Shown here one piece after another: positions 1 to 12,724 of a DNA stretch of 64,000 nt. The DNA comes from Caecitellus pseudoparvulus (lineage: Eukaryota > Bigyra: Bicosoecida). A program made the position numbers and the translations under genes. The stretch spans positions 1 through 64,000 of the forward strand of contig CBFFRQ010000016.1 of the NCBI GenBank assembly GCA_965644315.1, given 5' to 3'. How positions within the stretch are numbered: the stretch's first letter is position 1; each line of letters opens with the position of its first letter. The notes under the pieces were generated by a model that was not told where the DNA came from, made no database searches, and was given only the letters and a program-made list of their open reading frames with translations.

Positions 1-1
1 G

Positions 2-1501
2 TTCATGACTGTGCCTCGCTCGCTGCTGTCCATGGTGACGGTGTTCTTGACACTGCCCGCATCGCCCCAGGCCCAGTACATGCTGCAGGGCTTCAAGTAC
101 CTGGCTGGCTCCGAGCTGCACGTGCAGTTACAAGTGACGGCAGGGCTGTTGGCTGTGCTGTGGGGTGTGGTGCCGCTTGTCGTGCTGTGGCGGGGTCGGC
201 CTGTGTTGCCAGCAGGCCGACTGGCAGATGCACTGCAGGAGTCCAGCGCAGGAGGCCATGGTGGTTCAGAAAAGGAAGATGCAGACATGGAGAGCCTGCG
301 GGATGAGGTGGATTGTGGTGCGGATGGCACGACGACCTGGCCAGTGGCCACAGCAGCCACTGCTCTGTTGTATCCAGACGCCGCTGGCACGCTGCTGAGT
401 CACGCCCAGATGCAGGTGGAGGAGGCGACGAGCACATCTCCTGCGACGTGGCTGTGGACGAGTCTGGGGTGGAGCTGGGGCTTTTTCCGCCCTTCCATGT
501 GGTGGTACAGCCTGGTGTGGCTGGGGCAGTGTTTTGCGCTCGCCCTGGCCGCGGCAGCCTCGCCTTTCCTCATCAACCGCGCGTACATGGCGGGGGCAGT
601 GTGTGCCGTGTGCATGGCGGCCAACCTGTGGCTGCAGCCCCTGCTCATGACGGGGGACGCCCCAGCTTGGATGGGCTTGCCGCTGTTGCAACATGCAGTG
701 CGCAGCGAGCTGGACAAGCGAGCTGGGCACAGCCTGCGACTGGCAGCTGTCACACGCCTACACCGACAGTCGATGCTGCTGCATTCCCTGTCAGTGCTGG
801 TACAAGGCGGGGTCATGGTGCAGGCGGGTTTTACCTTTGCCATGTACGCTTGGAGGAGCGGTGCCTTCTTCGCCGAGGCAGGGCGCTCCAATCCGTACTT
901 GAGCGCAGTTGAGGTGGACCTGCAAGCAGCTGATGCCGTGGTCGTGGCAGGCGTGAACTGTGGCTTCTGGGTGCCTGTGTTGGGGCTGCTGTTCGTGTTG
1001 GCTGTGCCAAGCGCAGCCCTGCAAGGCACCAGTGCCCTTGCCAAGGCTCTGGCTGCAGGGCTGGCGTTCGTGTTCCGTTCGCCTGCAGGGCGCAGGGGGC
1101 TGTCCAAGAGCAAGCTGTCCAGTGCAGGCACGGGCGAAGGCGTTGAGCTGAGCAGTCTGTCCAAGACGGTGCTGGCCAAGCCAAATCAGGGAGATGGTGC
1201 GAGTCTGGAGGCAGTGAGGAGCATGGTGAAGTCGACCAAGGTGTCCACGCCTTCAGCTGCAACCACACGGCGCAAGTCCTCTAGGCGAACCAGCCTGATG
1301 CTGAGGAATGCCACCGCAGACTCGGAGAGGATGCGTTCCGCTTCCATCCAGTCCCTGGTCGACTCTGCGGCACGTGGTGAGGAGGAATCTGTGGCTGGAG
1401 GGGGAGCTCCAGGAGCAGTTGGGCGTGCTCGAGCTTCGCCTAGCTTTGCCCGGCGCAAGAAGAGTACCAGCGGCGGCAGTGTGGGCGGCAGCTCCTCATA
1501 G
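2..1501 (+). CDS. Multi-pass membrane protein, 3' part (unknown)
   Basis: The frame is open from the window edge, so the first ATG at position 5 may be internal. About 498 residues are visible. Hydrophobic stretches that look like membrane segments lie near residues 40-63, 150-215, 255-280 and 312-360. From about residue 365 to the stop the protein becomes a Ser/Thr/Lys/Arg-rich tail of roughly 130 residues with low-complexity Ser-Gly at the end. That pattern suggests a channel or receptor-like protein with a basic cytosolic tail. I do not recognise a family. The gene is followed by the 3' side of histone H3, which points the opposite way. I am confident that it is coding, but not of its function. 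Confidence 0.6.
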   Translation, partial: FMTVPRSLLSMVTVFLTLPASPQAQYMLQGFKYLAGSELHVQLQVTAGLLAVLWGVVPLVVLWRGRPVLPAGRLADALQESSAGGHGGSEKEDADMESLRDEVDCGADGTTTWPVATAATALLYPDAAGTLLSHAQMQVEEATSTSPATWLWTSLGWSWGFFRPSMWWYSLVWLGQCFALALAAAASPFLINRAYMAGAVCAVCMAANLWLQPLLMTGDAPAWMGLPLLQHAVRSELDKRAGHSLRLAAVTRLHRQSMLLHSLSVLVQGGVMVQAGFTFAMYAWRSGAFFAEAGRSNPYLSAVEVDLQAADAVVVAGVNCGFWVPVLGLLFVLAVPSAALQGTSALAKALAAGLAFVFRSPAGRRGLSKSKLSSAGTGEGVELSSLSKTVLAKPNQGDGASLEAVRSMVKSTKVSTPSAATTRRKSSRRTSLMLRNATADSERMRSASIQSLVDSAARGEEESVAGGGAPGAVGRARASPSFARRKKSTSGGSVGGSSS

Positions 1502-1695
1502 GGGTAGACCCCCACGGCGTGCAACCCTCTGATCTCAAGAGCCAGTGTGTTTCATATTGTTGACTTTCGCACAGGCTCGGATTGACATGGCCCAGCAGCA
1601 GTTTGATTCAGTGACGCTTGAAATGCATGTGTCCATCGCTTGCCTGCTCACAGACCACAAGATGCAGTGCAAGCCATGGCGCAAGAGTCATTGGT

Positions 1696-1711
1696 GGTGT
1701 TGAGTAACACC
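1696..1711 (-). terminator. Histone 3' stem-loop of H3
   Basis: In the transcript sense this reads GGTGTT-ACTC-AACACC, a perfect 6-bp stem with a 4-nt loop, 48 nt after the H3 stop. It is preceded by a C-rich ACCACCCCCAC run. The same element follows all four histone genes, so it is very probably the processing and stability hairpin of replication-dependent histone mRNA. Confidence 0.88.
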
Positions 1712-1759
1712 GTGGGGGTGGTGGGCAGGCCAAGCCTGCGCCGCAAGGCTGCGCAGCAT

Positions 1760-2795
<1,036 letters not shown>

Positions 2796-2873
2796 GCGGA
2801 CTGCTTCCCGTGGCAGGGCTTGCCTGCCAGGCGGCGTGTGTGCTCGCGCACTGCGCCGCCCCACCACCCCAAC

Positions 2874-2889
2874 GGTGTTCCTCAACACC
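2874..2889 (+). terminator. Histone 3' stem-loop of H4
   Basis: It reads GGTGTT-CCTC-AACACC, with the same 6-bp stem as the other three genes but loop CCTC instead of ACTC. It is preceded by ACCACCCCAAC. Confidence 0.87.
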
Positions 2890-3091
2890 ACCTTCACATG
2901 CACCACCACACGCTTGGCTTGCTGGGCAGGTCTGGATCAATGCACCCTGCACGTGGTGCGCGCTTGTACATCGCTGCAAGTGCTCAACCCTGCCTGGCTG
3001 TGGCCTCAACGCATCATGCACAGCCGGGCCCCACGCACACAACAGCAATTCATTTCAAAGATCGCACATCTACCCACATCGTCATACTGGT

Positions 3092-3107
3092 GGTGTTGAG
3101 TAACACC
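3092..3107 (-). terminator. Histone 3' stem-loop of H2A
   Basis: In the transcript sense it reads GGTGTT-ACTC-AACACC, 73 nt after the H2A stop, preceded by ACCACCCCCAAC as in the other histone genes. Confidence 0.88.
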
Positions 3108-3180
3108 GTTGGGGGTGGTTGCTGTGCACAGACGACAGGATGCACCCTGCCGACGCCACAGCACGAAGCAGCCTGCTCGC

Positions 3181-3552
3181 TTACTTCTTCTTGGGCAGCA
3201 GCTGAGAGTGGATGTTGGGCAGCACACCACCGGACGCGATGGTGACGCCAGCCAGCAGCTTGTTCAGCTCCTCGTCGTTGCGCACAGCCAGCTGCACGTG
3301 GCGGGGGATGATGCGGCTCTTCTTGTTGTCACGAGCGGCGTTCCCAGCCAGCTCCAGGATCTCAGCGGCCAGGTACTCCAGGACAGCGGCCAGGTACACG
3401 GGGGCACCCGCGCCGATGCGGGAGGCCACACGCTGGTTGCGCATGTACCGAGCGACACGGCCCACGGGGAACTGCAGACCAGCCTTGGCGGAGCGGGAGG
3501 TGGACTTGCCACCCTTGCCCTTGCCGCGGCCGCCCTTGCCCTTGCCAGACAT
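3181..3552 (-). CDS. H2A: Histone H2A
   Basis: This intronless histone H2A has 123 residues. A Gly/Lys-rich N-terminus leads into the [13 protein letters not shown] helix and the acidic-patch region ([20 protein letters not shown]). It ends LLPKKK. No SQ(E/D)-type H2A.X motif is present at the C-terminus, so this is a canonical H2A rather than H2A.X. The in-frame codons upstream of the chosen Met are not H2A-like. The gene is paired divergently with H2B. Confidence 0.98.
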   Translation of the reverse strand: MSGKGKGGRGKGKGGKSTSRSAKAGLQFPVGRVARYMRNQRVASRIGAGAPVYLAAVLEYLAAEILELAGNAARDNKKSRIIPRHVQLAVRNDEELNKLLAGVTIASGGVLPNIHSQLLPKKK

Positions 3553-4015
3553 GTTGGATGAGGTGTGTGTGTGTGCGGTGGTCACAACGTGACGATGCTG
3601 ACGATGCGTGGTGAGTTGGTGGGGAAGATTGATAGTGGCTTGGGCGGGGCAAGTGTGCTGCGTGCGGCGACTGGCCGCGCAGCTGACGGGGCTGGCGGGG
3701 TGTGCACGTGTGCTGCTTGAGCACATGCACGGGACTAGCCCAGACTGTGTGATGCGCTCACTGGATATTGCATGCCAGTTACACATGTCAACATTGTACA
3801 TGAGCTCCAGAACACGTGTGGCCGATGCGCCTGGTGTGCATGCATGTCAGTGACCGAGCAGTGCACGTGGCGCAGTGCACACAGCACACTCCCGCCCACC
3901 TCCACCCACACTCCCTCGCTTGCCCCCACATCACTCTGCCCACCCTCCTCCATCACACACGCTTCCCAGCACCCCAGTGCTCACTTCCCCGTGTCACACA
4001 CCCCCACCCATCACC
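3553..4015. promoter_or_regulatory. Divergent H2A/H2B promoter region
   Basis: This 463-bp spacer is shared by the divergent H2A and H2B genes. I find no convincing TATA box. Repeated CACGTG-like and TGCATG-like hexamers occur in the middle (around 3690-3860), and the H2B leader is C/A-rich. The H2A side contains the 12-mer also found before H3. Confidence 0.65.
3577..3588 (-). promoter_or_regulatory. Shared 5'-leader motif GTTGTGACCACC (H2A)
   Basis: This is an exact copy of the 12-mer upstream of H3, here 24 nt before the H2A ATG. The near-identical spacing in two paralogous promoters suggests a functional core-promoter or leader element. Confidence 0.45.
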
Positions 4016-4369
4016 ATGGCCAAGACCCCTTCCAAGAAGTCCGCCAAGAAGGCCGGCAAGTCCTCCGCCTCCACTGGCTCCAAGAAGAAGCGCGTGGAGA
4101 GCTACTCCACCTACATCTACCGCGTGCTGAAGCAGGTGCACCCCGAGATCGGCATCTCCAAGAAGGGCATGGGCATCATGAACTCCTTCATCAACGACGT
4201 CTTTGACCGCGTGTGCGCCGAGGCCGCTTCCCTGGCCCGCTACAACAAGAAGGCCACCCTGTCCTCCCGCGAGGTGCAGACTGCCGTGCGCCTGGTGCTG
4301 CCTGGCGAGCTGGCCAAGCACGCCGTGTCCGAGGGCACCAAGGCTGTGACCAAGTTCACCTCCGCCTAA
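4016..4369 (+). CDS. H2B: Histone H2B
   Basis: This is an intronless H2B of 117 residues. The short Lys/Ser-rich N-terminus begins [12 protein letters not shown]. The histone fold is standard ([25 protein letters not shown]), as is the C-terminus ([16 protein letters not shown]). The conserved C-terminal Lys that is monoubiquitinated in other species is present. The N-terminus is much shorter than in green plants and, from memory, resembles stramenopile H2B. The start is fixed by homology because an upstream in-frame run is Pro/His-rich leader. Confidence 0.98.
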   Translation: MAKTPSKKSAKKAGKSSASTGSKKKRVESYSTYIYRVLKQVHPEIGISKKGMGIMNSFINDVFDRVCAEAASLARYNKKATLSSREVQTAVRLVLPGELAKHAVSEGTKAVTKFTSA

Positions 4370-4446
4370 GCGCCTGGACTTCCCTGTGCAGTGGAGTGGG
4401 GGGGAGCAAGTCGCCCCTCCTTTCCTGCACAACTACCACCCCCAAC

Positions 4447-4462
4447 GGTGTTACTCAACACC
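4447..4462 (+). terminator. Histone 3' stem-loop of H2B
   Basis: It reads GGTGTT-ACTC-AACACC, 77 nt after the H2B stop, preceded by ACCACCCCCAAC. It is identical in stem and loop to the H3 and H2A elements. Confidence 0.88.
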
Positions 4463-4523
4463 ATCACCACCAGAATCACAACTGAGGACATTTACTTGCG
4501 TGTGCGTCGCGGAATGAATTTGC

Positions 4524-7500
4524 TCAGTCCAGGGCTGTGAGGATGTGTCCAGCGTGATCGAAGTCAGGGCTCGATGAGGCGAGCTTGGCCAGGCATGCAC
4601 GAAGCGGCGTGCACCTTGACATGGCAGACTTGAGGTCGGACGAATGCTGTGGGTCTCGCAGCAGTAGATGCAGGACTCTCAGGAGGCGCTGGGTCGTCGC
4701 AGCTCCGGTGGACGCGGCGCTTGTGGCTGCGCATTCAAACACGTGTGCCACGACTCCAACAGGTGATTTGCGAACCCCTGTCCCGCTTCCACGCACAGCA
4801 GCGGTCACTGCAGCTAGGTCGCGTGCGGCACCTTGCCATTCGCACATGGCTGCAGTGACCGCCTCGCGCGTCGCTGTGGACTTGGCCGCGAGGACGAGGA
4901 GTCGTGCCGCGGAAGTTGCAACTTCATCCTCAACACTCCCGAGTGCCTTGCCCCGATGTGCTGGGGACAGGGCCAGGGTGTCCAAACCCCAAGACATGAA
5001 GTGAAAGAGGGACGGCACTGTCTCTTGCAGGAGTGCGAGTACTCGCTGAGATGCTTCCTCCAGGCTGTCGTGATTGGCTGTGACCTCGTAGACTGCGTCG
5101 GTCAAGAGCAACAGCAAGAAGTGGAGCGAGTGAAGCGAGTCTTCCTCCCCTGTTCCCCCGGTAGGGGAAGCCAGGGAAGTGCTAGAGCCCCTGGCGTCCC
5201 GCGCGAGCGGCTCACTTCGACCCGCCAAACTCCCGAGCACTTCCAGGAAGGCGTTGCGGACGACACTCTCCAGGCCATGCCGCTCCCAGACGATGAGGAC
5301 ATCAGCTTCCCCTGTGGAAAGGAGTGTGTGAAGCAGCTGGATGCTGTCGGACAAGAACCCTGCATCGCTTGATCCGTGCTCCTGGCTGTGGCAAGCTGCG
5401 CGAAGGCAAGCGACGACGGGCGACAGTCCACCGGCTGCCACCAATACAGGTGCCGTGCTTGCAGCTCGCCAGCTGACAAGCTGCATGATGCAGAACTGAA
5501 GTACCTTTGCCGTCGCGCTTGAGGGGGGCCGGGTGGCTGACAGGGCGGTTGCTGCAGGCAACATGTCTTGCACGATGCTTTGCTGGATGGTTGACGAGGT
5601 GGCGGATTGCTCGGCCGCATCCAGCCAGCCCCCCGTTTCGGCTAACACCACACAAACATCATGAAAGCAGGACACGAAGGCTTCTTCTGCATGCGTCTGC
5701 TCACCTGACCCAGCTAGTCTTGTGACAAGTGTGCTCGTGATCCGCCCTGCTGCTGCGAGGGCGCGGCATAAGCCTTCAAGGAGAGTTCCGTGGCTGGTGA
5801 GCGTGCTCGGCCGCAGCAGGAGCAGGGTATTGCAGTGCGCAATGAGCCCTTGAACGATGTCCAAGGTTTCGGTAGCCACTCTGGATGGGGAGAGAGTCAG
5901 TGCGTGCTCCACCACGCGAAGGAGTTTGGCCTCGCCGTCCAGCACAGCTGCCACCGCCCGAAGCTCCAAGGCAAGAAGGCTGGCGTCGGCTGCAAATTCT
6001 TCCCATTGCTGTGCAGCAGCGATGCTGGACACTAGCTGTGCCATTCTGGCACATGCTCCTGACAGCCCTGGAAGCCAGCTGCGTTCCACAGCGGATGCAG
6101 GGGCCTCAACAGCCTTCGCTGCGTAGGACACCCATGCAGTCTGACAAGCCCTTGCCCAGTCATCCCCTCCCACGAATTCCAGTAAGGCTGCCCAGGATGA
6201 GGAAGCTTCGGGGCTTGGCCCAGGCTCGAGCCTCGCCAGCGCAGATGGTAAGGATGGAGCGAGCAAGGCCAGTGGAGCTGCTGCAGCAATGAGAACAGGC
6301 GGCACTCCAGCAAAGCCGCGCTCAGTGCTGTATCGAACCGCCCGCAATGCAGTGCCTAGCAAGGCAACTGGGAGCTCTCCTTGTCTGACAACGTGAGGGG
6401 CTTGGGCGGAGTGAGATAAGGATACTGCGTGGCCGGCAAAGACAGCTTCCGCCGCTCCTTCCTTGCCTCGCCAAGTTGGGTGCCCATTGAAGGCTGCCAG
6501 GGTAAGCTGAGAGCCCAGTTCAGCCAGATATACTGTTGCAGACGACAGGCTCGCGGGCACTGGGTTGCCAGATGGGCACACACCCTGGCCGACGGCCACC
6601 AGCGTCGCAAGACGCAGGAGTGTGCTGGCAGCATCTGCCTGTACGCTTGCCTGGTGAGGGGGGACTCCGGGGGAGTCCATGCGGAGAAGATCCTGCTGCT
6701 TGGTTCTCGTGGACTTCGTGCTGCCGATCTGGGCCGCCGCCGCGCCCAGCCGAGATGCAATCACCTGCCAGTCGATCCAACTGAGCCACGCAGGGGTGCC
6801 GCCTCGCTCCTCGTAGCTGGCAACTGCGAGAGTTGGCTGCGCACGGAGGATCTGCCCGATGCCCCCTGCACAGCTCTGTAAAAGTGCTGTCTGATGCTGA
6901 GGCAGGACGTCTGTCATGTGATGTGCTTGTTGCAGTCCCGCAGAAAAGACCCAAAGTGTGCTTGCTCGCAGGACGACAGGTGGCCCGCCAGCAAGGAGGA
7001 GGGAGTGATCGAGCTCTGCTGGGGAGGAATACTCCTTGGGCATAAACTCCTCGCAGGCCACGGCTCCGGCTGTGGAGGAAACGTGGGAAGGGGGAAGTTG
7101 CACTTGTCCAGCACAGGGGATGGACGGTGTCGGCGCCACAGCTGCAATGTTCGCAAGTGTCTGAACCGCAGCAAGCATTGCTACGTGGCTTCCTGGCCAC
7201 TCTCCTTGCCCAAGAGCGAGTGTGTGCAACGTTTCCCACAAGGCTGCTGGCGGGCGCAAGCTGTTTCCGCCCGGAGCAGCAGCTGCATAGAAGCCTGCTT
7301 CCGCCAAAATGAAGCTGCACGCGACCGCCAGCCCTGGGGATCCTACCGCTGCTGACGGGCGCGTGCGCTCGAGACACACCTCCCATGCGCTTGGCGGGCT
7401 GCCTTCCGCAACGCCAGCATGACAAGGCACCCACAGGTGCGCGGGTATTGCTTCGGCGTGGCGAAGCGCGCTAGCCAGTGCCACAGCGGCTGTGGTTGCC

Positions 7501-9786
7501 AGGGGATCCTTCGCAGCTCTCACCCACTGGAGCAAGGTAACTCCTAGGGGTCCCTCGAGAACAGCGTAGGCAAGGCGCGGTGAGTACTGGCACGCCGCAC
7601 AAGCAGCGAGTGCCAGCCCTGCGCATTGGAGGCCTGTGGAGGTGTCTGCACTCAGAAGTTGATCCATGACTTCGCGGGTCTGGGCCGCGTCGCGGCAAGC
7701 AGCCATGCTCTGTGGCACGGGAAGGTGTTGCAGTGGTGGTGCCCAAACCCAAGCATGACCTTGCGTGTGCCGTTCACAGAGCAACATTCGGGGGGCACCA
7801 GCAACTGAAATCGAGTCAGGGCTCCCACGCTTCAGCATGCCAAAGAGCCCAACCAGACTCAGGGGATGTGGTGCAGGGAAGACCGCATCCACTGAGGCAT
7901 CCACGGCCGTACTCCCAACCACTGGCGCGACCGGGAAGTCGTTGGGTGGGAATATACTGGCCAGGGTCTCAGCCACCATGTCTGGGACTCGCACATTCAC
8001 GCAAATCGTGTTCCCGCGGTCGTGTGGGGTGCTAGGGAGTGCAGGAAGTGACGGCACAGACGCGAAGCTGGCACTGTCCTCCTGTGATGTGGAGTGAGCA
8101 CGAGGGACGCTTGGCAGTGAGGGGGGAGCACACGAGTGCAGCGCTTCAGCGTGCGCAAGCGCTTGCGTAGCATCTGGTTCCATGGACATTCTTGCTTCCC
8201 CGCCTGTCTCCTCTTCCCTAGATTGCGGTGTTTGCTGGGCAGGGGCTGGCGGGGCTTCGGTTGCCGCTGGCCGGGGTGCAGATGCTGAAACTGCGCAGCC
8301 AACGGTGTCCGCTTCCTGCTCAGAGTGAAGGCTGGCGTCGCTGGGCAGGCTAGTGGGGCGTTTGATTTGCGGGCTCGGGCTCCCGCTGCTCGTGTTACTG
8401 CTGGGTCCTGGTGGGCCAATTGCCCCCTGTGAAGAATGCACCTTGGCAGGGGTGATCCCAACGTTTGCTGGGGGGCGAAGGGGGGAGCCCGCGGAAGCCG
8501 AGGCTGCGCCAAGACTTGGTCGGCCTCCAGACGTCCCTAGACCCAGTGATTGGCAGGCAGACACGCAGACCTGCCAAGCTGGCTGGAGTGGCAGGGCACT
8601 GGGAGGATTTGGCGCGATGGTGGCCGCCGCGACCACATCGCCGCGCTCCTCGGCAGAGACCATGAAAAACGGATGAGCGCAGAGCTCCGTGACGTTTGCG
8701 CGCCGGCTAGGGTCTGCCTGCAGACATCTGCTCAGTAAGTGCTGCAGCGCAAGGGTCGGACTCCTGTCGTGGAGTGACGCGGAATGTGTGGCAGTGGAGC
8801 TGTGGCTCCTTCCCCCCTCTCCACTCGCGCTGCCTGGCCTGCCTTTCCCAGCTCCACGCAGGGGGCGTGGGAGCTGTGGCAGGAGCACCGTCTCGCCAGC
8901 TCGCACTTGGTGCAGTGCGGCGTTCGCGCTCTCGTGCACCACTGCAACGGCATCCTTGGGCACGAATGGCGGCTCCCATGATGACGCAGGGTCCACCGGC
9001 GAAAACCCGAAAGTCAACTCGTAAAGCAGACATCCGAAAGCCCAGATGTCCTGTGCCGATGTCAGGGGGGGCGTCCGTGTACCGGTGCTGGCGCTGGAGT
9101 CTGCGGTGGAACTCGGCACGGTGCTGGTGGCTGCGGCAGAGTGCTCTGGAGCACGGTATGGCAGAGCAGCGAGCACGTCAGCAGACGGCGGCTCAGTGTT
9201 GTCGAAAGTCGTGCTGAGTTTGAAGTCTGCGAGCTGTGGTCGCAAGCGAGGTCTTGGGTGCTGAGGCTGTGTCTCGGCTGCGCGGGTCACTTGCACCAAC
9301 CTTCGGACGCCCAGCGGACGTCAGGAGCACCGCGCTGTGGTGCAGCCCAGCCATGATGACGCCTCTGGAGTGTGCGGCGACGAGGCCCGCCAGAATGCCT
9401 GCGCCCAGCACTTGAACGCAGCGCTCCGGGAAGGCGCCGTCGCCTGTCAAACTCTCTGACAGGGCCCCACCGTCACACAGCTCTAGCACTTGCCAGACAT
9501 GCCTGCCAGTGGTGTACCAGTTGTGAAACTGCACGACATCATGGCAACCCCTGAGCTTGTAAAGCGCGAAGACGTTGTTTTCCACCTGGAAGGAGGAAAG
9601 GCGGTTCGCGTTTCGCTGGCGTTTGCATTGCAGGCGATGTCGCCCTGTACACACCAAGTGTGTCAAGCTCTTCGGGCACTTCACAATCGCGACGTGTTGG
9701 GTGGAGTGCTTGTGGCGTGCTTTTACCACGGTGGAGCTCGACAGCTCTCCTTGCCCAATGTCTTCGTAGAAGTTGTACCCGTCCAT
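4524..9786 (-). CDS. ULK4: ULK4/RUNKEL-like pseudokinase with long repeat C-terminus
   Basis: Three exons are inferred: 9655-9786, 9297-9585 and 4524-9226. The introns are 9586-9654 (69 nt, in frame) and 9227-9296 (70 nt), giving about 1707 residues. The N-terminal kinase fold resembles ULK4: a degenerate Gly loop (GQGE), VAIVK with Lys36, VELC-like hinge ELCDGG, VDFKL in place of the DFG segment, APE, and DIWAFGCLLYEL. The catalytic HRDxxxxN segment is replaced around residues 112-128, so this is probably a pseudokinase. The remaining ~1400 residues are Ala/Leu-rich and helical, consistent with HEAT/ARM-type repeats. ULK4 relatives act in cilia and microtubule functions. The protein is longer than human ULK4, because of low-complexity sequence after the kinase domain. 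Confidence 0.82.
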
Positions 9787-10252
9787 CTCCCAGGATCAGC
9801 GGCTGGCGTTGGCACGACAGCAAGGCAAGCGTGCGACTCCGTGCTGTAGCAAGGGGGCATGCGGAGGTGATTGGCACGGGAAGCACATACACTCCCTCTG
9901 CCCAGCAGCTTCAGTGCTGCTCACTGGCAATCGCGATTTGACTTGAGAATGAAGCCTCAGCATCTGCAAGCCCATTGGTGCGGAAATTGTGAGTTCCCCC
10001 CCACAGCACGGCCTCCAAAGTCGGCAAAAAACGCCATTCAGCGAATACTTCCATTCGTGGTGGGTGGTGGGCGTACTTTCTTCGGTGTTCGCTTCAGTAA
10101 TTGGGTCATTTTCCTCTTTCTTCCTTCGAATAGCTTCAGAATCTAAGTGACCAGCTGCTCAGGTTCAGAACGTGTGTAAAAGTGCTTTCTGGGGGACAGC
10201 CAACACCTAGAACCAAGTGTGCCATCTTGAGCAAGGTTTCTTTGCATTCGGC
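9787..10252. other. Intergenic: ULK4 5' region and 3' side of the upstream gene
   Basis: This 466-bp spacer is less GC-rich than the coding regions. It contains TGCGGAAATTG at 9979-9989 (annotated separately) and an adjacent CCATTGG (CCAAT-like on the minus strand). I see no gene or RNA in it. Confidence 0.5.
9979..9989 (-). promoter_or_regulatory. CAATTTCCGCA element upstream of ULK4
   Basis: This exact 11-mer (CAATTTCCGCA in the gene sense) is found four times in the window, each time upstream of a start codon. Here it is 192 nt before the ULK4 ATG. The function is unknown. Confidence 0.4.
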
Positions 10253-12476
10253 CTACGCATCAACGGGTATGCCCCCACCTGTTACTTCCTGGGCTTCTGC
10301 TATCGGGATATGGTCAATCGAGTGGTGGTCCTCAAGGTTCTGCTGCTGGTCTGTGTCGTCACCTGAGCTCGCCTGAGCCTCAGCAACGGATGCTGGCACT
10401 TGGAGGTGCATGGTGACGGACCCTGATGCATCGTCAACCTCCACCTCCACTTGGTCAGCCAATGTATGCAGTCTGTGCTCCCACCATTTGTACTTGAGGA
10501 CGTGCGATGCCGAGTGAAAGGAAGCGGGCACGGGCATGATGCGTTTCAGCTCTGCCGCGGCGTAGGTCTGCTTGTGGATCTTTGCAGTCGAGGGGTCGAA
10601 GAGGGACAGCGTCATGTCCCCAGAGGACATGTCTGCTGCAAGCGTCAGCATTGCGACCCGGAACGCATCTCGCCCGGACCCGGGCGTAGTGCTCTGCCCA
10701 GCAATGCGCATGGAGCGCTGGTGCACGACACGCCCCGGGAAAGCTGTAGCAGATGTGGGTGTACGAGCGGGCTGAGTGGGGTGCGCCAAGGTTCCCACCG
10801 ACACCGTCATGCGGCCAGCAGCTGACTGCGGTCGAATGGGGGGCAGGGATGTACGGGGCAGCCCCTTGACCATGAATGCAGCGGGGGAGGAGTCAGCCAC
10901 AGGGGCGCCTCCACCATGCCCCAGTTTCAAGGCACCAACGGAGAATGGCGAGGCGGGAAGCCCCCCGCCACCAGGAGTCGCAGGCGCGCTTCGTGGGTGG
11001 GTGGCGGGGGCCGGGAGCTGTTGCGTGTCCACGGATGCGGTGCGCGCAAGCTGTGACCCCAGCGCCTCCTGCAATCGCAGTGTCGACTTGTCCAATGCAC
11101 TGCCAGGCGAGCCCGATGACGGGTCGCCGCCTGCACCGGGTTCATGCAAGGCAGCCAGTCGTGGGTTGCGCTGCAAGAACGCTTCGCTGCCGCGCAGTCT
11201 GCCGCGTGCCTGTGCCGCCGCAGCTTCGCCGTGCAAGCCCACCTTGGAGACCGACGACGCCGAGGAGGGCCGCGCCGCGGCACTGGAGTACCGGAGGAGT
11301 CGGGCTTCAATTCGGCTTTGGATGTCACGAATGCGGAGGTCGAATGCAGCCGCGTTTGGCTCCGTGCGCTCTGACGGCTCCCGCCCCACGCCCCCCGCAA
11401 AGCGTCCTTGGTCCAGGAGCGCCTGGTCCACGGCGCGCTCAGTCGTGGGGGTGGACGGTCCTTGCTGAGAGGTCCATGTTGACCGCGCAGGACTGTGCGG
11501 ACTCCCCTTCCACAGGTCTGTCCCGGCTGTGGGCCTTTCGGGGGCTGTGAAGGGCCTCTGGCTGGAGCCCCACCCAGCGGCCTGGAAACTCCCAGAAGCT
11601 CCACTGACAGCCATGGATGCATGGGTGTTGGACTGTGCATGCGTTTCCATGGAGACACTCATTCGGCCCATGCTGTCGCTCTCAAGCTGGCCGGAGGAGA
11701 GGGCAGAGCCGGAGTCCACTATGCGCGCCCCAGCCATCTGCCGACGCCGGACATCCCTGTCGTGAGGTTGTGTGGAAATTGCATGTGCTTCTCTGCGCGC
11801 TGCAGGCGTGAACAGTCCGCCGTCGGTGCTTGCCACGTGTGGACTTGGAAGGCGCTTGGCTGCCTGGTCCGCCTTCGGCCCGGGCTGCTTCCGGGCGACA
11901 GGCCGAGCAGTCCTGTACAGCGCCTTGCTCTTTCGCATGCGTCTCGCATGATCTTGCCCCAGTTCAGATTCGGGGATGCCACGGATGAGGTTGGGAAAGG
12001 CAGGGGCACGAGCGGTGGACTTCCGCGCCCCAGCTTGCTTGTTTCGCCTTCGTGGAGCATGCAAAGAAGCGCTCTCCGCGACTCGCAACGTCACTTGGGG
12101 GCTGTCCACGAACTGCTCCATGGTGCAGAGGCTCTCGTAGTATGCAGGCATGGGTGTCTGTTGGGTCCGGCAGCGGCGGGATGTGGAGCTCGAAGCTGTC
12201 ATAGTTCATGCGGCGCGGTGCGGGGATTGGCCTGCACGACGCACGTTGTTCGAAGCCAGAAAGTCAAAGGTGCGTGGCAAGTAGTTGACGGTCACGATCT
12301 GAAGGGGGGGGGAGGACGGGGTGGCGGTGCGGAGTTTGAATGCACGGCGAGTGACCCGCTGCCTGCACCTGCTGTCGAAGCTGTGCAAGGGACAAGTGGC
12401 GAGGCACCCGAACAGTGCATACTGGAGCTGGAACTCCCTCGATGCAGATGGTCAGTTTCAGCTGCTCGCCCTCCAT
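10253..12476 (-). CDS. Unknown basic, low-complexity protein
   Basis: Three exons are inferred: 12369-12476, 12245-12298 and 10253-12157. The introns are 70 nt and 87 nt, giving about 688 residues. The first 36 residues resemble a ubiquitin-like or doublecortin-like beta strand pattern (LKLTICIEGVPAP...VRVPRHLSLAQLRQQ), but this is weak. The middle is Ser/Arg/Pro/Ala-rich and looks disordered. A folded-looking C-terminal block lies at about residues 550-650, with FRVAMLTLAADMSSG, TLSLFDPSTAK and KYKWWEHRLHTLADQVEVEV. Exon joins were chosen because they keep frame and have GTGC...CAG borders. I do not recognise the family. The flanking ULK4-like gene makes a cytoskeletal or ciliary role conceivable, but that is only context. 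Confidence 0.62.
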
Positions 12477-12724
12477 GGCGACGATTTAGTTGCGTGCGGA
12501 CGGGTGCTGCGGTGCGGAGCGGCGGTGGTGTTGCGGACCGTCAACTCCTCGAATTGGCGTGCGGGGCCACCAGGTGCCAGGCCCACGCGTCAAAGCTGGA
12601 CACCCGAAGCTCGCACCCTAATAGTTTGTGCTTTCATGTGAATTGCTCGGAGCGCGAGGCGCCTTGTGGTGGCATGCGGTTGAGCCCCCTTCCGCAGCGA
12701 CGACGCCCGCTTTTGCAGCGCAGT

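Noticed and set aside
12196-12244. Alternative acceptor TGACAG at 12196 for the second intron of the 10253-12476 gene
   Set aside because: It would put exon 3 out of frame with the 635-codon downstream frame. The acceptor at 12158 keeps frame.
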